Shown: piece after piece, positions 1-7,438 of the stretch
How positions within the stretch are numbered: the stretch's first letter is position 1
How the letters are laid out: the number at the start of each line of letters is the position of its first letter
Assembly: GCA_905215555.1 (NCBI GenBank)
Contig: CAJMQU010000042.1
Span: 1-40,499 of the forward strand
Direction: 5' to 3'
Length of the DNA stretch: 40,499 bases
DNA from: an uncultured bacterium
GTDB taxonomy: Bacteria; Bacteroidota; Bacteroidia; Bacteroidales; Bacteroidaceae
Notes under the pieces: generated by a model
Databases searched by the model: none
What the model saw: the letters and a program-made list of their open reading frames with translations, nothing else
What the model was told of the DNA's origin: nothing
Made by a program: the position numbers and the translations under genes

Positions 1-22
1 TTACAATATCAGCTTTAGTCAT
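1..22 (-). CDS. HU-family DNA-binding protein, N-terminus only (partial)
   Basis: The complement of the first 22 bases reads ATG followed by codons for MTKADIV and then leaves the window. That is the usual start of Bacteroidales HU/IHF-type histone-like proteins, small basic dimers that bend DNA. Only seven residues are visible, so the assignment rests on this N-terminal signature and on a matching Bacteroidetes promoter box about 50 bases upstream. It is transcribed away from mutY. Confidence 0.6.
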
Positions 23-363
23 TTTTCTTTAAAAAAAATATTATTACTATAGTTTCCTAATTTTTTGGACTGCAAATATATAGCTTTTTGCGCTCTCTAA
101 AAAATATATTCTGGACAATTTTCTAAAAAAGTCTTCCGATTAAGTTTTGTTAGGGCGAAAAGAGCTATTTTTGTGCTGTAGAAAAGTGACTGAAGGATAC
201 ACTTTGCACATTGAAGTGGGTGAAAATCGCCTCTGTAGGCTTTGTGGAGGCACTTGGAGAACTGGAAAATGTTTTACCCGTATAAGAACTCTGCTTTTGG
301 CAGGGCGTTATCGGCTGCAACTGGATAACCCTTTTTAGAATTTTATAAGTACTTGTGATAGAG
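23..363. other. Gene-free region between the HU-like gene and mutY
   Basis: About 340 bases without a convincing gene. The left part is A+T rich and holds the HU promoter box. A 63-codon frame from a TTG at 147 and an overlapping antisense frame are open, but neither resembles a known protein. No exact TAnnTTTG box for mutY was found on the plus strand. Confidence 0.5.
73..80 (-). promoter_or_regulatory. Candidate -7 box for the HU-like gene
   Basis: On the minus strand these bases read TATATTTG, a perfect match to the Bacteroidetes -7 consensus TAnnTTTG. It sits about 50 bases before the HU-like ATG. I could not find a clear TTTG at the -33 position. Confidence 0.5.
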
Positions 364-1404
364 ATGAATATGTTTGGTGAAAAATTACTTGCATGGTATG
401 CCGAAAACAAACGTGAACTGCCTTGGAGGGATACCACAGACCCTTATATGATATGGATATCGGAAATTATTCTGCAACAGACCCGGGTGGTGCAGGGTTA
501 TGACTATTTTTTGCGTTTTATCCGTCGTTTTCCCGATGTGACGGCTTTGGCGGAAGCGGAAGAGGATGAAGTGATGAAATACTGGCAGGGGTTGGGATAT
601 TATTCACGTGCCCGCAACCTGCATGCGGCTGCAAAAAGCATGAATGGCGTTTTCCCGACGACTTATGAGGGAGTTCGTAGTCTGAAGGGAGTAGGGGACT
701 ATACTGCCGCGGCTATCTGTTCGTTCGCTTACGGCATGCCTTGTGCTGTGGTGGATGGCAATGTTTACCGGGTGCTTTCCCGTTATTTGGGTATCGATAC
801 TCCGATAGACGGTACAGAGGGGAAGAAGCTATTTGCTGCTTTGGCGGAGGAGATGTTGGATAAATCACGTCCTGCTGTGTATAATCAGGCTATTATGGAT
901 TTTGGTGCTATACAATGTACGCCTCAGTCGCCCGATTGCATGTTTTGTCCTTTGGTAGATGACTGTTCTGCGCTGCGGAATGGGTTGGTAACAAAGTTGC
1001 CCGTCAAACAGCATAAGACGAAGACAAGCAACCGCTATTTCAATTATATATATGTACGCATGGGCGCGTGTACTTATTTACATAAGAGGACAGGCGATGA
1101 CATCTGGAAAAATCTTTTCGAACTTCCATTGGTAGAAACCGCTGCACCGGTGCCGGAAGACGAGTTCCGGGAGTTACCGGAAGTGCGTGCTTTTTTTGCG
1201 GATGTAGAGGAACCGGTGTTGCGCCTTGTCTGTGGAAATGTGAAACATGTGCTTTCCCATAGGGTGATATATGCTAATTTTTATGAGGTCGTTCTACCGG
1301 AAAATTCCACTTCTTTTTCTGACTTCCAACGGGTGAAGACAGAGGATTTGGGGCGGTATGCAGTCTCCCGTCTGGTGCATGCGTTCTTGGAGAAATATCT
1401 ATAA
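364..1404 (+). CDS. mutY: A/G-specific adenine DNA glycosylase MutY
   Basis: MutY removes adenine mispaired with 8-oxoguanine in base excision repair. The protein shows the HhH-GPD fold: WISEIILQQT with the catalytic Glu near residue 34, the hairpin GVGDYTAAA, and VVDGNVYRV with the catalytic Asp near residue 131. The four-cysteine iron-sulfur loop CTPQSPDCMFCPLVDDC (spacing C-X6-C-X2-C-X5-C) follows at about 185-201. The rest is the NUDIX-like C-terminal domain that recognises 8-oxoG. The frame is open from a GTG at 355, but the ATG at 364 gives MNMFGEKLLAWY, which fits the usual family N-terminus better; 370 is also possible. ssb follows after 71 bases with its own promoter. Confidence 0.95.
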   Translation: MNMFGEKLLAWYAENKRELPWRDTTDPYMIWISEIILQQTRVVQGYDYFLRFIRRFPDVTALAEAEEDEVMKYWQGLGYYSRARNLHAAAKSMNGVFPTTYEGVRSLKGVGDYTAAAICSFAYGMPCAVVDGNVYRVLSRYLGIDTPIDGTEGKKLFAALAEEMLDKSRPAVYNQAIMDFGAIQCTPQSPDCMFCPLVDDCSALRNGLVTKLPVKQHKTKTSNRYFNYIYVRMGACTYLHKRTGDDIWKNLFELPLVETAAPVPEDEFRELPEVRAFFADVEEPVLRLVCGNVKHVLSHRVIYANFYEVVLPENSTSFSDFQRVKTEDLGRYAVSRLVHAFLEKYL

Positions 1405-1419
1405 AAATTGCGCTTATTC

Positions 1420-1450
1420 TTGCATTGTGTGATTATTCTATTTAATTTTG
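1420..1450 (+). promoter_or_regulatory. Promoter of the ssb–gldE operon
   Basis: TTG at 1420-1422, a 20-base spacer, then TAATTTTG at 1443-1450, a perfect Bacteroidetes -7 box. It ends 25 bases before the ssb ATG and lies in the 71-base gap after mutY. Confidence 0.6.
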
Positions 1451-1475
1451 GCAGCAAATTCAAATTAAAAGGTTT

Positions 1476-1937
1476 ATGTCAATAAATAAAGTAATATTGA
1501 TTGGAAATGTTGGACAAGATCCTAAAGTAACCTATTATGATGGAGGAAACTGTGTTGCTCAGCTTCCTTTGGCTACTATGGATAGAGCGTATACTTTACA
1601 GAATGGCACACAAGTTCCTGAACGTACTGAATGGCATAACCTTGTTTTCCGGAACCGTTTAGGAGAGATTGTTGACAAATATGTGCATAAGGGTGATAAA
1701 CTCTATGTGGAAGGGAAGATACGTACCCGCTCTTATGACGACCAGAAGGGCATTCAGCGCTATGTTACAGAAATTTTTGTTGATAATATGGAAATGTTGT
1801 CTTCACGAGGAACTTCCGCATCGGGTGCCGCTGCTCCGCAGCAAGGCATGGCGCAAGGTGGTGCTCCTTCACAACCGATGGCACAATCGCAGGCAACCCC
1901 TGCACAAGATAATACAACGGACGATTTACCGTTCTAA
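1476..1937 (+). CDS. ssb: Single-stranded DNA-binding protein
   Basis: SSB coats single-stranded DNA in replication, recombination and repair and recruits partner proteins through its acidic tail. The 153-residue product starts MSINKVILIGNVGQDP, the OB-fold start typical of SSB, and keeps the WHNLVF and YVEGKI strand motifs through about residue 110. A Gln/Ala/Pro-rich flexible linker leads to the C-terminal tip DDLPF, which docks partners. Length is normal for the family. It follows mutY, with gldE 23 bases downstream, an order common in Bacteroidetes. A promoter lies directly upstream, so ssb probably starts a four-gene transcript. Confidence 0.97.
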   Translation: MSINKVILIGNVGQDPKVTYYDGGNCVAQLPLATMDRAYTLQNGTQVPERTEWHNLVFRNRLGEIVDKYVHKGDKLYVEGKIRTRSYDDQKGIQRYVTEIFVDNMEMLSSRGTSASGAAAPQQGMAQGGAPSQPMAQSQATPAQDNTTDDLPF

Positions 1938-1960
1938 TTGTTTAACTAAAACCAAAATCT

Positions 1961-3307
1961 TTGGATCCAGACGCTTATTCATGCCAGTTGGCAGAAATTT
2001 TTAATGGTATATCCGTACATACCCCTACTATTTCGGCAATTATCGCCATTGTGTTGGCAGGCTTGCTGTTGCTTGTTTCCGGCTTTGCCTCAGCTTCAGA
2101 AATAGCCTTTTTCTCGCTATCTCCGTCAGATTTGAATGCTATTGACGAGAAGAAACATCCTTCGGATGAAAAAATCCGTAAACTCTTGGATGATACGGAA
2201 CGCTTGTTGGCGACAATCCTGATAACGAATAACTTCGTGAATGTGACTATTATCATGCTTTGCAATTTCTTTTTTATGAGCGTGTTTGAGTTTCATTCGG
2301 CTATTGCGGAGTTTCTTATACTTACCGTCATACTGACGTTCCTCCTGCTCCTTTTCGGTGAAATCATGCCGAAGATTTATTCGGCTCAGAAAACATTGGC
2401 ATTCTGCCGTTTCTCGGCTAGGGGTATCTGGATGTTTCGTTCCCTTTTCTATCCTTTGGCTTCCGTGCTGGTGCGTTCCACTTCTTTTCTGAATAAGCAC
2501 TTTGCCCGTAAGAATCATAATATCTCTGTGGATGAGCTTTCTCATGCTTTGGAACTGACTGATAAAGCGGAATTGAAGGAGGAAAACAACATATTGGAAG
2601 GTATTATCCGTTTCGGCGGCGAAACAGCAAAGGAGGTGATGACTTCCCGCTTGGATGTGGTGGACTTGGATATCCGTACACCGTTCAAGGATGTATTGAA
2701 ATGTATTGTGGAGAATGCTTATTCCCGCATACCCATTTATTCGGAAAACAGGGATAACATTAAGGGGATTCTGTATATAAAAGATTTGCTTCCCCATTTG
2801 AATAAGAGTGAGTTCCGCTGGCAGTCATTGATACGTCCTGCCTATTTCGTGCCGGAAACAAAGATGATTGATGACTTGCTGCGTGATTTCCAGGCTAATA
2901 AAATTCATATTGCCATTGTTGTTGACGAATTCGGTGGTACGTCGGGCATCGTGACGATGGAAGATATCATTGAAGAGATAGTCGGTGAAATCCATGACGA
3001 ATATGACGATGAGGAGCGTACTTATGCGGTGCTCAACGACCACACCTGGGTGTTTGAAGCCAAGACGCAGTTGACGGATTTCTACAAGATAACGAAGGTG
3101 GACGAGGAAATCTTTGATGAAGTGGCAGGTGATGCCGACACGCTGGCGGGATTGTTGCTGGAACTGAAAGGAGAGTTTCCCGTTTTGCACGAGAAGGTGG
3201 CATACAACTGCTACGAATTCGAGGTGCTGGAGATGGATAACCGTCGTATTCTGAAAGTGAAATTCACTGTCCAGCCTCTTCCGGCAGACTCCGACAAAAA
3301 GAACTGA
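1961..3307 (+). CDS. gldE: GldE-like CNNM/CBS-domain membrane protein
   Basis: This is a CNNM/CorC-type membrane protein: several hydrophobic segments in the first ~180 residues (DUF21 region, with the conserved ASASEIAFFSLS stretch), a pair of CBS domains (about 205-335) and a C-terminal CorC_HlyC domain (about 345-430). Relatives are linked to divalent-cation transport. In gliding Flavobacterium the orthologue GldE is needed for motility together with the lipoprotein GldD. The start is TTG at 1961: the next in-frame ATG is nearly 100 codons on and would remove membrane segments. It lies 23 bases after ssb and its stop abuts the next gene. In a non-gliding gut lineage its role is probably in the envelope or ion handling, which is an inference. 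Confidence 0.88.
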   Translation: MDPDAYSCQLAEIFNGISVHTPTISAIIAIVLAGLLLLVSGFASASEIAFFSLSPSDLNAIDEKKHPSDEKIRKLLDDTERLLATILITNNFVNVTIIMLCNFFFMSVFEFHSAIAEFLILTVILTFLLLLFGEIMPKIYSAQKTLAFCRFSARGIWMFRSLFYPLASVLVRSTSFLNKHFARKNHNISVDELSHALELTDKAELKEENNILEGIIRFGGETAKEVMTSRLDVVDLDIRTPFKDVLKCIVENAYSRIPIYSENRDNIKGILYIKDLLPHLNKSEFRWQSLIRPAYFVPETKMIDDLLRDFQANKIHIAIVVDEFGGTSGIVTMEDIIEEIVGEIHDEYDDEERTYAVLNDHTWVFEAKTQLTDFYKITKVDEEIFDEVAGDADTLAGLLLELKGEFPVLHEKVAYNCYEFEVLEMDNRRILKVKFTVQPLPADSDKKN

Positions 3308-3313
3308 TTGGAT

Positions 3314-3946
3314 ATGTCTCTTTTCTTGCAACATACAGAATCGTCGTACAAGTGGGGCGTCTGGAAGATGGACGAAACACGGGAAGAACTGTTGGATATG
3401 CTTCCGCAACAGGAAACGTATCGGCAAGCTATGGAACGTTTCTCTGCGGAGCATCGCCGTCTGGAGTGGTTGTCGGTTCGTGTGTTGCTGTTCACTTTGT
3501 TGGGAGAAGAGAAAGAGATAGCTTATCATTCGAGTGGAAAACCTTATCTGGCAGATAATACTGCCTCTGTCAGCATTTCGCATACCCGTGGGTATGTGTC
3601 GGTCATTATCGGTGAAGCCGGAAAGGAAGTGGGAATTGATATAGAGCAATATGGTGAACGGGTGCATAAAGTGGCACATAAGTATATGCGTACCGATGAA
3701 ATCGCTTCCTTTTATCAGGGAACGGATACATGGGCGTTGTTGCTTCACTGGTCGGCCAAAGAAGTCATGTTTAAGTGTATGAATACAGCCGAAGTAGATT
3801 TTCGGGAACATCTGCATATCTTCCCTTTTGCGGTCTCCGAAAGAGGTGATTTCTTTGCTGAAGAGTACCGGACGCCGGAACAACGGAAGTTCTGCATTCA
3901 TTATATATTGCATCAGGACTTTGTATTGACCTGGCAAGCGGATTAA
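3314..3946 (+). CDS. 4'-phosphopantetheinyl transferase (Sfp type)
   Basis: It transfers the phosphopantetheine arm of CoA to a serine on acyl or peptidyl carrier proteins. The magnesium-binding motif VGIDIE (Asp about 109, Glu about 111) and the second motif WSAKEVMFK (Trp about 146) are both present and correctly spaced. Length, about 210 residues, fits the Sfp/AcpT superfamily. A TTG at 3308 is also in frame, but the ATG at 3314 is the better start. The gene begins within 6 bases of the gldE stop and precedes the M23-like gene by 19 bases, so it is probably co-transcribed with ssb–gldE. No carrier protein or synthase gene is in the window, so the substrate is unknown, though fatty-acid ACP is likely. 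Confidence 0.88.
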   Translation: MSLFLQHTESSYKWGVWKMDETREELLDMLPQQETYRQAMERFSAEHRRLEWLSVRVLLFTLLGEEKEIAYHSSGKPYLADNTASVSISHTRGYVSVIIGEAGKEVGIDIEQYGERVHKVAHKYMRTDEIASFYQGTDTWALLLHWSAKEVMFKCMNTAEVDFREHLHIFPFAVSERGDFFAEEYRTPEQRKFCIHYILHQDFVLTWQAD

Positions 3947-3965
3947 TCTTAAACAATATAATATC

Positions 3966-4859
3966 ATGAAACTGCGACACATTCTCTTTTCCCTTCTTTT
4001 GATTCCGTCCGTGTTGGCCGTTGCCCAATCGGATAAGGTTGTTGAGGTCACTTATGAACGTTCTGACAAAGGTGAGATAACTTTCTATGCTGAAACTGAC
4101 TCGTACACGCCTTATACGGTTACTTTGAGTTTCCCACGGTTGACCAATGCCTCTTATCCTGAGGGAACGGTTCATGAGGCAGCTATCCATTTTGGGAAAA
4201 CACGTCTGTTGGTTTTGCGGCCGAGCACTGAAAATGTTCCTATCGGCTTCTCCTATCGCTATACTTATCGGAAAGGGAATTTTCTTTTGAAAGCCGATAC
4301 TAATTTCGTATATCTTTTCCCTTTGGCAGAGGGTAAGACATTGAGAGTAAGATATATGTATTCTTTGGACAGGATTCTCGGCAAGGAAGGGCAGAAGCGT
4401 CTGACAGGGTTTGCCTTTCACACAACTGCGGGTGATACCATTTTTGCCGCTCGTGGCGGAGAGGTGACGGAAGTCAATGATAATTCCGCTTCTACGTCCG
4501 AGGGTACGTCTTTCCAGGCAACGGAGAATTACGTGGAGGTGTTCCATAAAGACGGAACTTTTGCCCGTTACAAGTTATTTCGGGATGGAGGGATTTTTGT
4601 TTCTCCGGGTGATGAGGTTATTCCAGGACAGCCTCTCGGTATCATCGGCGGAGAGAACTATAAGCAAGGCTCTCACCTGCGTTTCAGTGTATATTGTCCT
4701 GATCTGAAAGACTACTCGTATATGCCGGATTTCTGTCTTTCTTCCGAGAAAACCGGTAAACCTGAAGAACGTGAAATATATGTATCGGAGCATCCTGTCT
4801 CTTTTATCATACAAGAGATGAGTAAGAAGGCGAAGAAGAAATTCTTGTCTAAAAAGTAA
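3966..4859 (+). CDS. Exported M23/LytM-like protein with degenerate active site
   Basis: A signal peptide (MKLRHILFSLLLIPSVLAVAQ) precedes about 120 residues of unassigned beta-rich sequence and a C-terminal M23 (LytM/peptidase family) domain at about 148-245. The fold signature is clear: FAFHTTAGDTIFAARGGEV, then the strand around YVEVFHKDGTFARY, then GDEVIPGQPLGIIGG and the SHLRFSVY ending. The zinc and catalytic positions are damaged: the usual YxHL is YKLF (202-205), the final HxH is H237-L-R, and the first His-Asp pair is spaced by one extra residue. It is therefore probably not a working endopeptidase but a binding or activating LytM protein, as with EnvC and NlpD. It is the last gene of the ssb operon. 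Confidence 0.82.
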   Translation: MKLRHILFSLLLIPSVLAVAQSDKVVEVTYERSDKGEITFYAETDSYTPYTVTLSFPRLTNASYPEGTVHEAAIHFGKTRLLVLRPSTENVPIGFSYRYTYRKGNFLLKADTNFVYLFPLAEGKTLRVRYMYSLDRILGKEGQKRLTGFAFHTTAGDTIFAARGGEVTEVNDNSASTSEGTSFQATENYVEVFHKDGTFARYKLFRDGGIFVSPGDEVIPGQPLGIIGGENYKQGSHLRFSVYCPDLKDYSYMPDFCLSSEKTGKPEEREIYVSEHPVSFIIQEMSKKAKKKFLSKK

Positions 4860-4886
4860 GTTTTTGACAGAAAGACAAAGAATGTC

Positions 4887-4917
4887 TTGGTGGATTCTGT
4901 GTAAATGCGTATATTCG
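4887..4917 (+). promoter_or_regulatory. Weak candidate promoter upstream of tnaA
   Basis: TTG at 4887-4889, a 20-base spacer and TATATTCG at 4910-4917, one mismatch from TAnnTTTG. If used, transcription would begin inside the hairpin at 4917-4942. No better box was found between the hairpin and tnaA. Confidence 0.3.
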
Positions 4918-4947
4918 ACCCGTATAAGAACTTATACGGGTCTTTTT
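4917..4947 (+). terminator. Perfect 12-bp hairpin with T-run between the M23-like gene and tnaA
   Basis: GACCCGTATAAG (4917-4928) and CTTATACGGGTC (4931-4942) are exact inverse complements separated by AA, followed by TTTTT. It looks like the intrinsic terminator of the ssb operon. It is only 33 bases from the tnaA ATG, so it may also act in tnaA regulation. Confidence 0.75.
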
Positions 4948-4980
4948 GTTAACTAAATGTCAAAACAATAAGTAAACACT

Positions 4981-6354
4981 ATGGAATTACCCTTTGCAGA
5001 GTCATGGAAAATTAAAATGGTGGAATCCATTCGGAAGAGTACCCGCCAGGAACGTGAACAATGGCTGAAAGAAGCCCATTATAATGTGTTCCAGCTTAAA
5101 TCCGAACAAGTATATATCGATCTGATAACCGACTCCGGTACGGGAGCAATGAGCGACCGCCAATGGGCGGCGATGATGCTGGGTGACGAAAGTTATGCCG
5201 GAGCATCCTCTTTCTTCAAGCTGAAAGAAGTGATTACCCGCCTGACCGGTTTCGAATATGTCATTCCTACCCATCAGGGACGTGCTGCCGAGAATGTTCT
5301 TTTCTCTTATTTGGTACACGAGGGCAACATTGTTCCCGGTAACTCTCACTTTGATACCACTAAGGGACACATCGAAGGCCGAAAAGCCGTTGCTTTGGAC
5401 TGTACCATCGATGAAGCGAAGAATACGCAGTTGGAAATACCCTTCAAGGGCAATGTGGATCCTGCCAAGCTAGAGAAAGCATTGCAGGAATATGGTGATC
5501 GGATACCGTTCATCATTGTTACCATTACCAACAATACTGCGGGCGGGCAACCCGTATCCATGCATAATCTGCGTGAAGTCCGTGCTCTTGCCGATAAGTA
5601 CCATAAATCTGTATTGTTTGACTCCGCCCGCTTTGCCGAGAATGCTTACTTCATTAAGATGCGTGAAGATGGTTATGCGGATAAGACAATAAAGGAGATT
5701 ACGAAGGAGATGTTCAGTCTGGCTGACGGTATGACGATGAGTGCCAAAAAAGACGGTATCGTCAACATGGGAGGCTTTATTGCTACGCGGAAAGAAGATT
5801 GGTATGAAGGTGCCAAAGGATTCTGCGTGCAGTATGAAGGTTATCTCACTTATGGCGGTATGAACGGGCGCGATATGAGTGCGCTTGCCGTGGGACTGGA
5901 TGAGAATACCGAATTTGATAATCTGGAAACCCGTATCCGTCAAGTGGAATATCTGGCTAAGAAACTGGATGAGTATGGCATTCCTTACCAGCGTCCGGCG
6001 GGCGGTCATGCTATTTTCGTAGATGCAACCAAAGTGTTGACGCATGTTCCGAAGAATGAATTTCCGGCACAGACACTGACCGTTGAGTTGTATCTTGAGG
6101 CTGGTATCAGAGGATGTGAAATTGGCTATATCCTGGCCGACCGTGATCCTTTGACTCGTGAAAACCGTTTTAACGGGCTGGATTTGCTGCGTCTCGCCAT
6201 TCCTCGCCGTGTTTATACGGATAATCATATGAATGTGATAGCTGTTGCGTTGAAAAATGTATTCGACCGCCGTGAAAGCATTAAGCACGGTGTTCGTATC
6301 GCTTGGGAAGCACCTTTGATGCGCCACTTCACTGTGCAACTGGAACGCATTTAA
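4981..6354 (+). CDS. tnaA: Tryptophanase (tryptophan indole-lyase)
   Basis: This PLP enzyme splits L-tryptophan into indole, pyruvate and ammonia in the cytosol. The 457-residue product belongs to the tryptophanase/tyrosine phenol-lyase family of beta-eliminating lyases: THQGRAAEN binds cofactor phosphate, DSARFAENAYFIK carries the PLP-contacting Asp, and MSAKKDGIVNMGG holds the Schiff-base Lys (257). Two positions separate the two enzymes: Asp125 in FDTTKGH, where tyrosine phenol-lyase has Thr, and Ile381 in GIRGCEIG, where it has Arg. Both favour tryptophanase. No TnaC-like leader peptide or TnaB permease is adjacent. Upstream lies a strong hairpin; a terminator follows the gene. Confidence 0.93.
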   Translation: MELPFAESWKIKMVESIRKSTRQEREQWLKEAHYNVFQLKSEQVYIDLITDSGTGAMSDRQWAAMMLGDESYAGASSFFKLKEVITRLTGFEYVIPTHQGRAAENVLFSYLVHEGNIVPGNSHFDTTKGHIEGRKAVALDCTIDEAKNTQLEIPFKGNVDPAKLEKALQEYGDRIPFIIVTITNNTAGGQPVSMHNLREVRALADKYHKSVLFDSARFAENAYFIKMREDGYADKTIKEITKEMFSLADGMTMSAKKDGIVNMGGFIATRKEDWYEGAKGFCVQYEGYLTYGGMNGRDMSALAVGLDENTEFDNLETRIRQVEYLAKKLDEYGIPYQRPAGGHAIFVDATKVLTHVPKNEFPAQTLTVELYLEAGIRGCEIGYILADRDPLTRENRFNGLDLLRLAIPRRVYTDNHMNVIAVALKNVFDRRESIKHGVRIAWEAPLMRHFTVQLERI

Positions 6355-6381
6355 CACTTTTCTTCTTCATAATAAAAGAAA

Positions 6382-6427
6382 GTGAGGCTGTCGGATTTGT
6401 GCTTGAACTGGCAGCCTCATTGTTTTT
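6382..6427 (+). terminator. Terminator between tnaA and the convergent Fe-S gene
   Basis: TGAGGCTG (6383-6390) pairs with CAGCCTCA (6412-6419) and is followed by a T-rich stretch. The complementary side is also T-rich, so it may work in both directions. Confidence 0.65.
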
Positions 6428-6659
6428 ACTTATCTTCTTCTTTTTCGTTATTCATTCTGCAACTTAATGCGCCAGACGGACATTTTCTGATTTGTGCAAT
6501 CAGTTCTTCCGTTGTGGCATTTTCAATTGTTATCCAGGGCTTTTCTTTCGGATGATATACATTCGGAAGTGTTTTGGCGCAAATACTTGCATGTTGGCAT
6601 AGGCCGGGTTGCCAGATGATGGTCAACTCACCATTTGTATATTCTTTTTTTATATTCAT
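6426..6659 (-). CDS. Small divergent 4Fe-4S protein (YjdI/Fer4_19 family)
   Basis: A 77-residue protein with the Fer4_19 pattern: C21-x-H23-x3-C27 near the start, then C60-P-S-G-A-L-S-C67 near the end. The family (E. coli YjdI) is a divergent mono-cluster iron-sulfur domain whose exact function is not known. The C-terminus is a charged tail. It is transcribed from the minus strand, about 50 bases after the GNAT gene. YjdI and the GNAT protein YjdJ are also neighbours in enterobacteria, so the pair probably works together. It converges on tnaA. Confidence 0.82.
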   Translation of the reverse strand: MNIKKEYTNGELTIIWQPGLCQHASICAKTLPNVYHPKEKPWITIENATTEELIAQIRKCPSGALSCRMNNEKEEDK

Positions 6660-6709
6660 AATCGCTCATTCTTAAAGTGACCACTTCTTCAAGGTCAATT
6701 TATAATTTT

Positions 6710-7012
6710 TCATCCAATCTGTACTCCTCTTAGCACAATCCTCTTCCATTCCGGATGTTTGTGAATGTAACCGGCTATGAAGGGACATAGTGGTACCAAA
6801 CGGAGTCCTTGTCTTTCAATGTCTTTTAATGTTTTTTCTGCTAACTGACTGCCGATGCCCTTGCCACCCAATTGAGGAGGGACTTCAGTATGTGTCAGGT
6901 AGATTTCTCCATTTTGGGATTTGATGTACTCTATTTTGAGAGTCTTTTTTTCGACATGGAACTCATATTGATGACGTTCCTTATTGTCGATAAGCTCATA
7001 TTCTTTTTCCAT
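6710..7012 (-). CDS. GNAT-family N-acetyltransferase (YjdJ-like)
   Basis: The 100-residue protein matches the short Acetyltransf_CG type of GNAT fold. Key features are the beta strand GEIYLTHTEVP, the acetyl-CoA pyrophosphate loop GGKGIGSQL (about 49-57) and the closing CPFIAGYIHKHPEW. Substrate is unknown. It is the first gene of a two-gene set with the Fe-S protein. No TAnnTTTG box could be found between its ATG and the hairpin at 7087-7122, so it may depend on read-through from the transcript that begins with the cobalamin riboswitch. That dependence is an inference. Confidence 0.82.
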   Translation of the reverse strand: MEKEYELIDNKERHQYEFHVEKKTLKIEYIKSQNGEIYLTHTEVPPQLGGKGIGSQLAEKTLKDIERQGLRLVPLCPFIAGYIHKHPEWKRIVLRGVQIG

Positions 7013-7086
7013 AATTGTACGTATTCATTGTTTTATTGTATGTATAAACACGCGGGGATGGAATTTGTTTTTGGGGAAGAGAGCTT

Positions 7087-7122
7087 AAAAAATGTCCGGA
7101 CGAAATCCCTTCGGCCGGACAT
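7087..7122 (-). terminator. Strong intrinsic terminator downstream of the riboswitch
   Basis: On the minus strand ATGTCCGG (7122-7115) and CCGGACAT (7099-7092) form the arms, followed by six T. It lies about 130 bases after the riboswitch and 75 before the GNAT ATG. Confidence 0.8.
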
Positions 7123-7254
7123 CATTCAAATAAACTTGGCAGAGTTTATTGTTGCTTTACTTTCTCTGAAACAGGATGGATGAATAAAATGATGGGACGG
7201 CTTGCCCGGTTCATTAGACTCAACGCTTTTTCCTCGAAAGCAATGATAAAAACA

Positions 7255-7436
7255 ATGCATGGCAGGTCTTCTGACTTGTTTCTGTTGGCAGACGCCTTCC
7301 CGGAAGCATGCTTCCAGTGGCTATTGGTGTTTTGCCTGCAACATATCATGAAACTTACAGCAGCGGGACTGTTTAGGACTTTCACCTAATTCCCTTTTAA
7401 TTGCCGACTCCGAACAAAGGCGGCAAACCAATGCAT
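7255..7436 (-). promoter_or_regulatory. Cobalamin (B12) riboswitch
   Basis: Read on the minus strand this stretch has the full set of class hallmarks in order: AAAGGGAATTAGGTGAAAGTCC with AGTCCCGCTGCTGTAA in the left half, the core GCCACTGGAAG (7321-7311), GGGAAGGCG (7301-7293) and the B12 box AAGTCAGAAGACCTGCC (7277-7261). The ends carry matching ATGCAT arms that can close P1. It binds adenosyl- or a related cobalamin and normally represses B12 uptake or synthesis genes. Here it is followed by about 130 bases with only very short reading frames and a strong terminator, then the GNAT gene. No B12 transport or synthesis gene is adjacent. Confidence 0.93.
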
Positions 7437-7438
7437 CG

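Noticed and set aside
147..338. 63-codon frame from a TTG upstream of mutY
   Set aside because: No family resemblance, a weak start, and overlap with a similar-sized antisense frame; more likely leader or spacer.
2825..4051. Long minus-strand frame (408 codons) under gldE, the transferase and the M23-like gene
   Set aside because: It is antisense to three well-supported genes, and its sequence is typical shadow coding rich in His, Arg and Ser.
4981..6354. Reading tnaA as tyrosine phenol-lyase
   Set aside because: Asp125 and Ile381 stand where tyrosine phenol-lyase has Thr and the substrate-binding Arg.
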